Assembly (NCBI RefSeq): GCF_014931565.1
Contig: NZ_CP063353.1
Location: 2,046,001-2,110,000, forward strand
From: Clostridium sp. 'deep sea'
Lineage (GTDB): Bacteria > Bacillota > UBA994 > PWPR01
Length of the DNA: 64,000 nucleotides
Direction: 5' to 3'
Position numbers and translations under genes: made by a program
Notes under the pieces: model-generated
What the model was told of the DNA's origin: nothing
Seen by the model: the letters and a program-made list of their open reading frames with translations, nothing else
Databases searched by the model: none
Part shown: positions 21,001-28,363 of the stretch, piece after piece
How the letters are laid out: each line of letters starts with the position of its first letter
How positions within the stretch are numbered: position 1 is the first letter of the stretch

Positions 21001-21188
21001 CCATCGTTATCTGTATCTAAAGTACTTTTAACAGAATCCTGTACCTTTTGAAAATCAAAAAAGGTTGAAGAACTTGTAGAATTGTTAGTAGAACTAGTAG
21101 CAGCTTCAACTTTTTTTATTCCTGTTAAATCTGTAGTAGTTAACATAATTGTCACGATTAAAATTATGCTTATTATCTTTTTATACAT
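15024..21188 (-). CDS. Giant secreted calcium-repeat protein (TSP3, FG-GAP-like, Ig-like)
   Basis: This 2054-residue exported protein has a signal peptide at residues 1-30 (MYKKIISIILIV...VEAA). Calcium-binding thrombospondin type 3-like repeats (DTDNDGVYDE, DTDGDGLDDY) lie at about 57-153, with a second cluster at about 1263-1390. Between them are FG-GAP/VCBS-like strands (GDLNNNGRPDFAIF near 345, DVNSDGKEDLVLL near 555, DFNQDGLMDMVF near 625) and a hydrophobic Gly/Ala-rich segment at about 950-1035. The C-terminal 550 residues look like several SbsA-type Ig domains (EFNENV, EFNEPV, TFNEEI). No sortase motif or S-layer anchor is seen. I start at MYKKII after GGAGGTG; the upstream ATG overlaps that site. 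Function unknown; surface adhesin, enzyme or toxin are all open. Confidence 0.85.
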   Translation of the reverse strand: MYKKIISIILIVTIMLTTTDLTGIKKVEAATSSTNNSTSSSTFFDFQKVQDSVKSTLDTDNDGVYDEVERIIGTSAEYKDTDGDGLDDYFELKNGLSPLKSDTNDDGVDDLYEITKGEDIKPNINLDTDRDGVANILDDDNDNDGVVDYIDISPFSVINKADSKVIDIATSGHRTFVTVQLRPEDVENIIKYNRAITWPEDYVGQIRNIDADYDNIKITPYLKIRYDYSSSYPDKKELLQYGYLKKDKDLYIPLQKLESNGQCVGYQATIYIPKKGGNKIYEGFYTNVMTLELSYMMTMKNDYLNQNIHKKSSVLGILESSKSTKKVTVTGFDELREKQFLNTSVGDLNNNGRPDFAIFYVLHDDVKEGIVNITYDVYYDLNENMKSGSYGKTGLKFPIETGFKYTNKDDEGVYTYLSRFDMQIVNGEICAFYYDGKEKATVYTAGGYGNKNTGIKIDNGSRNYFNTKKNKEFIGSKIYDTAGYYDKKTDTYFYLYTTENKETNSDHWDNTYLAIKQGNQKQKDILVDFKSNVPKLKHEIINTLFADMTSSCALEIYDVNSDGKEDLVLLTYRYNTDVDGKFDSDLYYMSDIYGPGLKKYWENIKKPPMDFNSNKVFARSMDLFDFNQDGLMDMVFVEAKKDIDSVKTKKKPTGYNMDLSFDLSVSYGIGSREEIFMTNEVPFKITGLQVETQHEIKANIYYNSSNDVMLGVTEAMEYEFVNSSKEINDAISTTVKNLQADHLESCLNNSRFSTYDEAVMEIGRFFNLKKKKHQNSIGAYLLALQKKTQYYNLDEIKVSPNQRVVAMNVKKVPLLTLKELSLKWLINGELASPQGLTNMIELNKNNINYFNEYRNHAKDNLSRLNIGITRITQIADKKIQGNDIEYEKDGGNPVYLGTKYPASGVSGYIFVSKHTSLVTKTKIVEPSIISNSYGKFFSSSADKAMASKYAKFAKIGKIATGVGLFIDVAFSVYSGVLYGQMLQEKGASKGLRTGATITYISLYSAKAVLLTCCVSGALGPIGYGIFALAMVDMLLDFFIEDYDSLVDKWLEGAVKHFYDIKHHEGTYVSDLDIVDKRIFKDSYFTWVNDIYREETDYTTMVSAASKKTPANKKSKVDSCWVKVYDVLACDSALVDNDRSYSEQKLFKKDDIWNVKREFYFNNKIEFNNPGRNILVNNDVTYKYKIIKYVKEEKKIDPKFEKGHLIIRDKEYTYYYSNGNKIHDLNNRGLYFDVLPTTFEAFFDYFELVDVDKIIKNNQLGCRDIDGDGLLVNDKGQEVKADGTVLKSDPNKYDTDNDGLSDYLEAVYNSDPNSDDTDKDKLKDYEEFILGTNLNDKDTDKDGLSDYIEVTKPVTFKLYDSVIAEGYSNPLFADTDGDYVSDLEESKNRTNPASKFTYGGDLYDGNKYIPQVTTPFEEYYSLVNGQELIIDLNNHITDEDDSSLVFLTNYGAVDENGVLTYIYNKEEHGTTFEITIIASDSKCGILENKIIVCDDTDSPFLTGVSLDGVVSDSIEAIKEKAKSTSSFAVEFNENVLLESKEAISIVPIYNEHFDKNEAGKKLSTNCEVTIIEETPNTIIISRENQLIENNITYEINIAKEALTDINGNMLKDDYKITFSTIDTIAPKLVSVTDTVGVDSPLILEFNEPVIQKSSRCSSVCVLNNGDCYKLHGNTIKNTYVVNIKPNQLKSNEIYVLDNNLNMLWDLNDNVFEGFDNIDINEKSFKTTDVEGLQCTLDQFTLNSPFVQSYNYCYETNIKNGEIEITFNEEIKEGVDFNSIALSYENNLYFYGCDTAATFIKDTAAEFTLPYTARIEGKSLFIKPDNYDDNMNYSVFIEEKSLTDLSGSYLKNMVDGLYRVRVLARSGVPSTVKAEKTDIVALVSLSQDMSDVNIVAKGFNDTAYPSQIINIMLNEEAESSGSIYTLKQAITIRDEDNKKIPISSVSIDKGIMMVRLISPLMPNSSYVINIKAGALKSDNNGKSQEITFSFNVNDELNLSFNNLKEILAKINEKLGLGDELTKNIPDLGDVKIPDFNIGDLSRQVPDKIPNSVPSGF

Positions 21189-21232
21189 AAAATACACCTC
21201 CATAATAATAATAAAGAACTCTGATTAAGAAA

Positions 21233-21266
21233 AAAATCCTACTTTTCTAAAAAAAAGTAGGATTTT
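21233..21266 (-). terminator. Terminator of the LuxR-type gene
   Basis: AAAATCCTACTTTT pairs with AAAAGTAGGATTTT, with a T-run on the minus strand. It lies between the regulator and the giant gene, so the two are separate transcription units. Confidence 0.9.
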
Positions 21267-21283
21267 ATATAGATAGTTCTAAA

Positions 21284-22639
21284 TTAATTATCATTGAAGA
21301 TTAGTTTCACTTCTTTTTTGCTTTTTATACCTAATTTTACATAAATATTTTTACAATGAGTTTTCACAGTCGTCTCAGAAATATTAAGTTCTTGAGCTAT
21401 AACTCTATTTATTTTACCTAATAGTATTAAACTTACTACCTGCTGCTCTCTTTTAGTTAGCAGTTTATATTTTTCTTTAGATTTTAGCTTTGCTTTTTTT
21501 TCCTTATCTTGATCTAACTGTTTTTTCTTATTTTCTACATCATTAGTAATGCTACATACCTTAGCAGTTATCATAAAAGATAAAAATATAGATATAATAG
21601 CTACAAAATATATTAACTCTCTTTCATATAAATAAAATTCTGATATAAAACCACCCATAAAAACACCTAACATATGAAAAAACATGATAAACGAAGAAAT
21701 TTTATAACCATTATCATAAACATGTATTAAATAAACTAGCCCACCCCAAATTATTATATCTAAAAGTCCTAGTCCAAAATGCATCAAGAAATTAGATATA
21801 AATATACCTTTTTCTGAAAAAAGTATAAATAACATACCTATACCTATTAAACTTATACAAAGAGATAGTAAAGAAAATAAATGTCGTTTTGTTTTATATA
21901 AAAATATAATTGCTACAAATAAAGCTAAAACATATGGAATTATATAAGTATATTCGTAATTAGTTTGGTGAATTGCGAACTCATGCTCAACAATTTTATA
22001 TATTATGCCCTCACTAATCTTTATTAGAAAAATTAACATTGCAAATGAAAATATATTTCCTTTATAAAATATAACATTCAAGTTATTCTTTACTTGCTTA
22101 TAGTTTACTTTAAAACATAATGGTATTGTAATTACTACACTTAAGAGAGCCAAAAAAAATGCAGTATTCTTTAACTTAAATGACAACAATATATACACAC
22201 TATATGAAATAGCATTAGCTATGAGCATTACGAGCCCCATATTTATAAATATCTCATTAAATTTATTATTATTTTTTGATATTGAAAGCAAACTATTTGA
22301 GGTAAACATAGCACTAAATCCAACTAGTCCTGCTGATATATAAGAGGTCATACATGCAATATTATTATTAGCAAACTGACACAGAAGGTAAAGAAGTATA
22401 CTAAATGAAATATTAACAATAATTGATATACTTAGAATTTTAGGGGTTATATTTATATTGTGATGATATGTAAAAATACAAGATAGTATTCCAGACATGA
22501 AAATAATTAATAAAAGCAAGTCACTACTTATTTTTAGGTTAACATAATTTAAAATAGGTCCAGCATACAAAAATGATAAAACAAAACCTAAAAATAGCCC
22601 GTATATAAGTATGAAAATTGCTCTATTATTAAATATCAT
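21284..22639 (-). CDS. Membrane-embedded LuxR-type regulator
   Basis: This 451-residue protein has an N-terminal block of about 380 residues with roughly ten to twelve hydrophobic helices, like a major-facilitator fold. A charged linker (KKKQLDQDKEKKAKLKSK) follows, and then a C-terminal LuxR/GerE helix-turn-helix (LLTKREQQVVSLILLGKINR to ETTVKTHCKNIYVKLGI). Fusions of a transporter-like sensor with a LuxR DNA-binding end are known in anaerobic Firmicutes and Actinobacteria. The start MIFNNRAI follows AAGGTG; a longer reading has no site. It lies directly upstream of the giant secreted protein and may control it, which is inference from position. Confidence 0.85.
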   Translation of the reverse strand: MIFNNRAIFILIYGLFLGFVLSFLYAGPILNYVNLKISSDLLLLIIFMSGILSCIFTYHHNINITPKILSISIIVNISFSILLYLLCQFANNNIACMTSYISAGLVGFSAMFTSNSLLSISKNNNKFNEIFINMGLVMLIANAISYSVYILLSFKLKNTAFFLALLSVVITIPLCFKVNYKQVKNNLNVIFYKGNIFSFAMLIFLIKISEGIIYKIVEHEFAIHQTNYEYTYIIPYVLALFVAIIFLYKTKRHLFSLLSLCISLIGIGMLFILFSEKGIFISNFLMHFGLGLLDIIIWGGLVYLIHVYDNGYKISSFIMFFHMLGVFMGGFISEFYLYERELIYFVAIISIFLSFMITAKVCSITNDVENKKKQLDQDKEKKAKLKSKEKYKLLTKREQQVVSLILLGKINRVIAQELNISETTVKTHCKNIYVKLGIKSKKEVKLIFNDN

Positions 22640-22769
22640 ATATTGCACCTTAGTTTTTATTAATTGTAACATAAAAGAGGTTAGACGCTTTTCGTTCCAC
22701 TGAGTTTTATAGTTAAATTTCTTTATACAAAGCTAGTAAATACACATTAGTTATATACTCAAAATTTAC

Positions 22770-22800
22770 AAAGGGAATCGCTATGATTGCGAAACCCTTT
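22770..22800 (-). terminator. Probable terminator of the C_GCAxxG_C_C gene
   Basis: AAAGGG-AATCGC pairs with GCGA-AACCCTTT around TATGATT. A second short stem, ACTCGC/GCGAGT, lies at 22815-22829. The T-run is weak on the minus strand. Confidence 0.55.
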
Positions 22801-22842
22801 ATCAATTTTATGTTACTCGCACCGCGAGTTATGGTATTAACC

Positions 22843-23268
22843 TCAGAGTGAACAGGACTCTTGTTCTAGACCTTCGTCTAATAATTTTTCAACAAATTCA
22901 GCACTTTCAGCTAACATATTAGCACAAATTGGTTTATGATTATTACTATCTTTTAAATCACAACAATCTTTACTATTATACTTCTCATTAAACCACTCAC
23001 AGAAAGCTTTGGCATACTTAGGCAAATCTTGATTACGAGGCTCACCTAAACCTCTGCCAAACCAACGACCAAGAGTTAATACTGCGCCACCAACTACCCC
23101 ACATGTTGATCCGCAACCTAAACCAGCACCAAAAACTCCAGCTAGTTTCATGCCAAAGCTAAGCTCTTCTTCGCTTAAATCCTGCTCATTTAAGCAAAGC
23201 CACATAGCCTCCGCACAATTAAAACCCTCTTCTAGATAAAGCTGTTTTACTCTATCTTTTATATCCAT
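22843..23268 (-). CDS. C_GCAxxG_C_C family protein
   Basis: This 141-residue protein matches the Cys-rich family named after its spaced motif. The first Cys is in GFNCAEAM, the core is GAGLGCGSTCGVVGGA, and later Cys occur in FCEWF, CCDL and ICANM. In other genomes such proteins sit near redox enzymes and may bind a metal cofactor, but no function is established. The C-terminus ends in ESCSL. AAAGGAG precedes the ATG. It appears to be a single-gene unit between the LuxR-type gene and an M20 peptidase. Confidence 0.85.
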   Translation of the reverse strand: MDIKDRVKQLYLEEGFNCAEAMWLCLNEQDLSEEELSFGMKLAGVFGAGLGCGSTCGVVGGAVLTLGRWFGRGLGEPRNQDLPKYAKAFCEWFNEKYNSKDCCDLKDSNNHKPICANMLAESAEFVEKLLDEGLEQESCSL

Positions 23269-23488
23269 TAGGATTCTCTCCTTTCGTGAAATAAATATAA
23301 TATATATTATAACATAATATTATTAATTATATCTAAAATAATATTGTAATTAGGATTTTTTTGTATAATATTTAATTATAAGATAATAATTAAGTAAAAT
23401 TTAAATATAAGACAGTTAAAATTAATTATTTGTATTTTAGCAAAACTTAAATATAGTTAACTTTAATTTTATGCAAAATATTATAGCA

Positions 23489-23535
23489 CAATATAAAATG
23501 AGAGTTGCAATAACTGCCACTCTCATTTTATATTG
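23489..23535 (-). terminator. Long perfect hairpin terminator after the M20 peptidase
   Basis: A 17-bp perfect stem runs from 23489-23505 (CAATATAAAATGAGAGT) to 23519-23535, with a 13-nt loop. It lies 17 bp past the peptidase stop. The stem is unusually long and could also end transcripts from the other side. Confidence 0.8.
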
Positions 23536-23551
23536 TATATTTATAGATAAA

Positions 23552-24685
23552 CTATAATAGTTCTATTAATAACATTAATTGTTTTAACCCTAGTGACATT
23601 GGACCAGTATCTAGGCTTTCATCTAGGCGGTGAGCATTTTTTCCTGTTGTAATTCCTACACAAATAGCGGGTTTTCCATCACTTAATGGTACATTACAAT
23701 CAGTACTACTAGCTCCAGTGTGTTTAGCAAGTTTTAAATGATCCAAAATTGCAGCTGTAGTTTTCACTAACCTATGGTCTTTTGTTAATCTACCCACTGG
23801 TCTATCTCCTACTATCTCAATATTTACCTTAACCTGTTGTTTTTTTGCTACATTAGTAATAATAGATCTTACTTTAGTTTCAATTTCGATAAGAGGTTGT
23901 TTCTGCTCAGAACGTAAGTCTATTAACATAGTTGCTAAACTGGCAATTGAGTTTATAGAAGTTCCCCCTTTAATTACCCCAACATTATATGTTGTTCGTG
24001 GACTTTTTGGTACTTGAATCTTTGCAATTTCACCAATCATTGTACCTAATGAATGTATGGCACTTGGAGAACCAAATGCTGCCCAACTATGACCACCACC
24101 AGTAGAAACAGTAACTTTTAATCGCCTACTGCCTATTCCAGCACTAATCATGCCACCTAATCCACCATCAACTCCTATTACTATATCTACTTTTCCTTTA
24201 TGGCTTTGGTAAGCTGCTTTAATTCCCCTTAGATCTCCTAATCCCTCTTCTCCAACTGAACCAACAAGGTAAATATCACCATGCAAAAATTCAACATCGT
24301 TTAAGGCTTTTGCTAACAGAATAATACCAGCTACTCCTGCAGAATTATCTCTTATACCAGGTGCATATAGTTTGCAGCCTTTTCTTTTAACTGTTACATT
24401 TGTTCCCTCAGGAAACACAGTGTCCATATGAGCAACAAACATAATATTTGGTTTTGAATTACAATTCCCTTTTTTTAAAGCTATTACATTACCTGTTTCA
24501 TCTATATGTGTATCTAAACCGTACTCCAACATACGCTGAAGAACATACGCTGCTCTTTTTTGCTCTTTAAATGAGGGCGCAGCTATCTCACATACATTAA
24601 TAGTCTCAGTAATTAGCAAATCAGCTTGTTTTGTTGCATATCTAGTTAGTTCTTGTAGCCTTTTATTATCAATACCTAAAGCCAT
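23552..24685 (-). CDS. M20-family metallopeptidase (PepT/ArgE-like)
   Basis: This cytoplasmic di-zinc aminoacyl hydrolase has 377 residues. The zinc and catalytic motifs visible are VAHMDTVFPEG, RDNSAGVAGI, GEEGLGDLRG (catalytic Glu), VDGG and the C-terminal HTGASSTDCN with GKNAHRLDES. The dimerisation (lid) part lies between about residues 180 and 290. The start MALGIDNK follows AAAGGAG with 8-nt spacing; the longer reading starts with a GTG inside the ribosome site. It is preceded by the epimerase gene with a gap of about 17 bp, so the two form an operon. The substrate, tripeptide or acyl amino acid, cannot be told. Confidence 0.88.
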   Translation of the reverse strand: MALGIDNKRLQELTRYATKQADLLITETINVCEIAAPSFKEQKRAAYVLQRMLEYGLDTHIDETGNVIALKKGNCNSKPNIMFVAHMDTVFPEGTNVTVKRKGCKLYAPGIRDNSAGVAGIILLAKALNDVEFLHGDIYLVGSVGEEGLGDLRGIKAAYQSHKGKVDIVIGVDGGLGGMISAGIGSRRLKVTVSTGGGHSWAAFGSPSAIHSLGTMIGEIAKIQVPKSPRTTYNVGVIKGGTSINSIASLATMLIDLRSEQKQPLIEIETKVRSIITNVAKKQQVKVNIEIVGDRPVGRLTKDHRLVKTTAAILDHLKLAKHTGASSTDCNVPLSDGKPAICVGITTGKNAHRLDESLDTGPMSLGLKQLMLLIELL

Positions 24686-24702
24686 CCTGCTCACTCCTTT
24701 TA

Positions 24703-25683
24703 TTAAAGTTCTATGGCCTTATTATTTATTAATGACTGCTCAAAAGTATAGTCAAACATGTTTACGTTTTGTCTTTTAGCAAATAAATATTCTGATATAG
24801 GGTAATCTGTAAAATATTTAATCATATTAGTTAAGCCATCTACAACACTGTATTTTTCAACATACCCTATAGACTCTAATTTTCCAGTGCTACAAACTCT
24901 AACACCATCACTAGCTAAAGGCACATAGTAGGGCATATCCTTGTTTTTTATTCCATAAAACTTAATTGTTTTACCCATAAGATTTGCTGCAATCTGCACC
25001 AACTCTTGGTAGGTATTATAGTGTTTATGTCCTGAATTAAACGCTTTTCCTATTGTTTTTTGAGGATTTTTTAGTATACAACTAATTTGATTTGCAATAT
25101 TTCCGGTATACTCTCTTTGATTAATGCCTAAGCCAAAGTTTGGTAACAACATTTCTCTTTGACTATCAAAAAGTCTCTTAATAAAATACCATTCCCTGGC
25201 TTGGTAATCATACTCACCATAAACTGCTGGTAAACGTAAAATTGATATTGGAAAAACACTATTTTTGTATGCTTCTAAAAACTTATTTTCGGCTAAAACT
25301 TTGTTATATCCATAACTTGAGTTTGGATCACTCTCTAACTTATCACTCTCTCTTATAGGACATAAAATTGGTTGCTGATATACTGAGCGAGTACTAATCA
25401 TAATATAATGATTAACTTTTCCTAAAAACGTTCTTGTTGCTTCTGTAGCATCATTCTCATTATATGCTATTATATCTATCACGGCATCAAAGTTGTGAGT
25501 TTTTGTTTTTTGAAGCATATCGCCAGACAGTTTACGATCTCCCTTTATAAGTTTTACTTTGCCTTGAAAGGGATTTGCTGTTTTTCCACGATTAAATAAA
25601 GTTAACTCATGCCCCTCTTGTAACAATAGATTTATAACATGCCTACCAATAAACCTTGTACCGCCAATAACTAGTATTTTCAC
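24703..25683 (-). CDS. NAD-dependent epimerase/dehydratase (extended SDR)
   Basis: This 327-residue Rossmann enzyme starts with KILVIGGTRFIGRHVINLL, the GxxGxxG dinucleotide site. The active-site region YGYNKVLAE gives the YxxxK pair, with an upstream Ser/Thr in MISTRSVY. Members act on nucleotide sugars or related compounds; the present sequence resembles the plant CSP41/bacterial epimerase type. The start is a GTG (VKILVIGG) behind AAAGGGTG, because the in-frame ATG further up has no site and would add 14 residues before the fold begins. Cotranscribed with the M20 peptidase. Confidence 0.85.
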   Translation of the reverse strand: MKILVIGGTRFIGRHVINLLLQEGHELTLFNRGKTANPFQGKVKLIKGDRKLSGDMLQKTKTHNFDAVIDIIAYNENDATEATRTFLGKVNHYIMISTRSVYQQPILCPIRESDKLESDPNSSYGYNKVLAENKFLEAYKNSVFPISILRLPAVYGEYDYQAREWYFIKRLFDSQREMLLPNFGLGINQREYTGNIANQISCILKNPQKTIGKAFNSGHKHYNTYQELVQIAANLMGKTIKFYGIKNKDMPYYVPLASDGVRVCSTGKLESIGYVEKYSVVDGLTNMIKYFTDYPISEYLFAKRQNVNMFDYTFEQSLINNKAIEL

Positions 25684-25860
25684 TATATCACCCTTTACTT
25701 TATATTTATATATTGAATATATCATATATTAAGAAAAATTGTTAGATAGCAGAAATATAATTTAAAGCTATTGTAAATATATAATTTAATAGTTACGAAT
25801 AAAAAATTTTTTATATGAAACAATAATCTTATTCAAAGTAAATAACTAAGGGGATATTTT

Positions 25861-26067
25861 ATGGCCGAAAGAGAATGGATTTCACAAGAAAAAATGTTTT
25901 GGACTAAGCAAGAATGGGATGAAGCTTATACATCAGTAAGCCAAAATTTAGATTTTAACAATCTTAAAGCAACCGATAGAATAAGTAAATTAATAGGCTA
26001 TTTAATGAATGAGTATCCTGTTTCTTTAACACAGTTAAAAGAGGCAAAAGCTAAACACGGACGATAA
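25861..26067 (+). CDS. Small hypothetical protein, 68 aa
   Basis: This is a charged, soluble small protein (MAEREWISQEKMFWTKQEWD...) with no hydrophobic segment and no family I recognise. AAGGGGATATTTT before the ATG gives a reasonable ribosome site. It is a monocistronic plus-strand gene among minus-strand neighbours. The Trp-rich N-terminus and helical C-terminal half (LTQLKEAKAKHGR) suggest a folded protein. No function proposed. Confidence 0.6.
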   Translation: MAEREWISQEKMFWTKQEWDEAYTSVSQNLDFNNLKATDRISKLIGYLMNEYPVSLTQLKEAKAKHGR

Positions 26068-26128
26068 CTTGCTTATTTAGATTACGAAGCCTAAAATAAT
26101 TAGTAGACGTACAATTATTATTTAAACT

Positions 26129-27007
26129 TTAAAAAAGCTTAAGCTGTGTTTGCTTAAGCTTTTCGTATGTTGTAACATCAGCCATATTATAAATTAAATG
26201 ATTTTCTTTACATAATTCTTTAAAGTATTGCCTTAACTTACTAGCCTTAATACTTTCACAATAATACAAATCTCCGTACTGTTTTTGATAAATTTTTGAT
26301 AATCCAAGCTTAATTTTTTCTAGCTGATTGTAGTAATATTCTCTTTGTCTATCTCTTAATGTAAGCCCAAACGAAGCAATAATAAAATTTGCTCCATGTT
26401 GTTTACTTTGTGTTACTATATCTTTTATATTACTCTCCGTATCATTTATAAAAGGTAGAATTGGCATAATATGCACGCCTACATTAATGCCTCTTTTACT
26501 TAACTCTTTAATAGCCAAAAGCCTACGTTGAGGGTTTGGTGCATAAGGCTCAATTAAAGAAGACATCTTTCTATTTGTTGTTGTTATAGTAAATATAACT
26601 TGACAAAAAGCTCGATTTATTTCACTAAGAATATCTATATCACGTAATACTAAGTCACTTTTAGTTATTAGGTTTAAAGGAAAGCCATACCTTGCTATAA
26701 GTTTTAAACAACTTTGGGTGAGCTTATATTTTTTTTCTGCTGGTTCATACGGATCACTCATAGAACCTGTTCCTATAGTTCTTTTTGTACTAATTGATAC
26801 TAGTTTTTTCTTGAGTAACTGAGGTGAGTTTATTTTAACAACTACATCATTAAAGTTCTCAATTCCATAACACTTACTTCTTGAGTCACAATATATACAG
26901 GCATGACTACATCCACGATAAATATTAAAGTTATAGTAAACATCATACCAACTTTGAGGGTCTTTTGTTCTATGTAATAAACCTTTAACTTTTACTTCAT
27001 GTATCAT
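26129..27007 (-). CDS. SPL-family radical SAM protein
   Basis: This 292-residue protein has the radical-SAM cluster motif CxxxCxxC as GCSHACIYCDSR at about residue 33. The flanking sequence (YNFNIYRGCSHAC, KSDLVLRDIDIL) matches the subfamily annotated SPL-like or Rv2578c-like, related to but shorter than spore photoproduct lyase. Members use S-adenosylmethionine and a [4Fe-4S] cluster to make a radical; the substrate is unknown. The ATG follows AGGAG. The final ten codons contain a palindrome that appears to double as the transcription terminator. Confidence 0.88.
   Translation of the reverse strand: MIHEVKVKGLLHRTKDPQSWYDVYYNFNIYRGCSHACIYCDSRSKCYGIENFNDVVVKINSPQLLKKKLVSISTKRTIGTGSMSDPYEPAEKKYKLTQSCLKLIARYGFPLNLITKSDLVLRDIDILSEINRAFCQVIFTITTTNRKMSSLIEPYAPNPQRRLLAIKELSKRGINVGVHIMPILPFINDTESNIKDIVTQSKQHGANFIIASFGLTLRDRQREYYYNQLEKIKLGLSKIYQKQYGDLYYCESIKASKLRQYFKELCKENHLIYNMADVTTYEKLKQTQLKLF
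26133..26163 (-). terminator. Terminator stem inside the last codons of the SPL gene
   Basis: AAAAGCTTAAGC pairs with GCTTAAGCTTTT (7-nt loop). On the minus strand the stem lies in the last codons and the T-run overlaps the stop codon, so coding and termination share the sequence. Confidence 0.7.
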
Positions 27008-27153
27008 ATAAACGCTCCTGAATTATTATTTAATTGTACGTATACTATATTCTTTTAACATTATTGTAATTAAATTTTATTTATTATATATATATTTACT
27101 TATTACATTGTATTTTAAGACATATTTATTTTAAAAGCTGGCATTAATATAAA

Positions 27154-27180
27154 AGGCTTACCCGATAATGGGAAAAGCCT
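27154..27180 (-). terminator. Terminator of the PECC-motif gene
   Basis: AGGCTT-A-CCC pairs with GGG-AA-AAGCCT around GATAAT, six bases past the stop. Confidence 0.65.
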
Positions 27181-27185
27181 CTAGT

Positions 27186-28100
27186 TTATTTTTTTATATT
27201 TTTTTCATTTCTTTTTTGCATTTTAACTATTTCACTTTGCAGTGCTTTAGAACTTTTAGCATAAACTGCTCTATTTTCACCCATCATTTTTTTATAGTCT
27301 TCTGCTATATTTTTATCAATGTCTGTTAGTTTTTCGTATGCCTTTTTTCCAAGATTTTGAGCTGCTCGACAGTCTGTTCTGCAGGGTACAAACTCCCCTG
27401 TATAATAGGCCCAAACCTCAGGTGTTTTATTTTTGGATGCTTTATAATAATCTAATGCACCTCTAATATGAGGATTATCGCCCTTTTTACGATCCTCCAT
27501 AAACGCTCTAATACAACACTCTGGATATCCTGTTACCTTTGCTATTTCTTCAACATACCTAGGATTTAACTCTTCTGGATAAAGCAAAACCTGAACTGGA
27601 GTTTTTTCATTGAAGGTTTTTTTGGCATCTTTTTTTAAAATAGCACGAAAATGCATTAATTTTTCAATTTCCTTCTTTTTACTGGGTTCTGGTATGAATA
27701 ACATTTCTCTAATACTTGGTCTAACTTCAAATTCAATGCCTAGTAAACCTATAATTTTGGCCCATGAGATTACTCTGTGGTATGATTCATTTTTATTGAT
27801 GTTTTCATTACAAATTTTTCTTAGAATATCCTGCTTATGTCTTACCGCTTTTTTAACCATTCCGCTTGGTGATAATGACAATTTTTTTAAAGAGAACTTT
27901 GACTCATAATTGGCTACTTTCTCTTCATATTGTTTATTTATATCTTCAGCAAGGGTTTGTCCATTAGTTAAATCTCTAGGAATAGTAATAGAACTGCAGT
28001 TTTTAAAACCCAATTTACTAAGTAACATATTGTCTATAATTATTCTTTTTGATATTATATCTTCTTCATTGTACAGCTGTGCAATTAAATGTTTATCCAT
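27186..28100 (-). CDS. Conserved protein with PECC motif (DUF483-like?)
   Basis: This 304-residue soluble protein is rich in Lys. The most telling part is TGYPECCIRAFMEDR at about residue 187, followed by VPCRTDCRAA near 240. The paired cysteines could form a metal or redox site. The PECC motif recalls DUF483 proteins of archaea and anaerobic bacteria, but I am not certain of that assignment. AAGGG precedes the ATG. A sigma-H-like promoter with an overlapping TGTCGAA (0A-box) lies close upstream. No function is proposed. Confidence 0.6.
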   Translation of the reverse strand: MDKHLIAQLYNEEDIISKRIIIDNMLLSKLGFKNCSSITIPRDLTNGQTLAEDINKQYEEKVANYESKFSLKKLSLSPSGMVKKAVRHKQDILRKICNENINKNESYHRVISWAKIIGLLGIEFEVRPSIREMLFIPEPSKKKEIEKLMHFRAILKKDAKKTFNEKTPVQVLLYPEELNPRYVEEIAKVTGYPECCIRAFMEDRKKGDNPHIRGALDYYKASKNKTPEVWAYYTGEFVPCRTDCRAAQNLGKKAYEKLTDIDKNIAEDYKKMMGENRAVYAKSSKALQSEIVKMQKRNEKNIKK

Positions 28101-28137
28101 AGCTATTCCCTTCTTACAACATAAGGTTTATAGTATA

Positions 28138-28163
28138 TTTCAACACAATATGTCGAAACTCCT
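28138..28163 (-). promoter_or_regulatory. Sigma-H-like promoter with overlapping 0A-box
   Basis: On the minus strand AGGAGTT (28157-28163) and GAAA (28138-28141) are 15 bp apart, the spacing of sigma-H promoters. Between them, at 28151-28157, lies TGTCGAA on the plus strand, the core of a Spo0A box. It sits 38 bp ahead of the PECC-motif gene. Both halves are short, so chance is possible. Confidence 0.4.
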
Positions 28164-28330
28164 CCTAATAACAAACTTTTTATACTATATAATATTTATT
28201 ATTAGTTTTTTGTTGATGATTATTAAACTTAAAACAGCAAAGTTTGCTTTTTACTATACTTATATTATTTGCTATGAAATTTATTTTATTAGTATTTAGT
28301 GTTTAAAATTCATGTAGTAAAATAAGAAAA

Positions 28331-28357
28331 AAGGTCGCTTAGCAATTAAGCGACCTT
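28331..28357 (-). terminator. Terminator of unit U1
   Basis: AAGGTCGCTTA pairs with TAAGCGACCTT. It lies 7 bp past the gene 4 stop, and a T-rich run follows on the minus strand. Confidence 0.88.
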
Positions 28358-28363
28358 CAGCTA

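Noticed and set aside
27610-28299. Two plus-strand frames opposite the PECC-motif gene
   Set aside because: The first is antisense to a well-supported gene; the second also overlaps its start and has no ribosome site.
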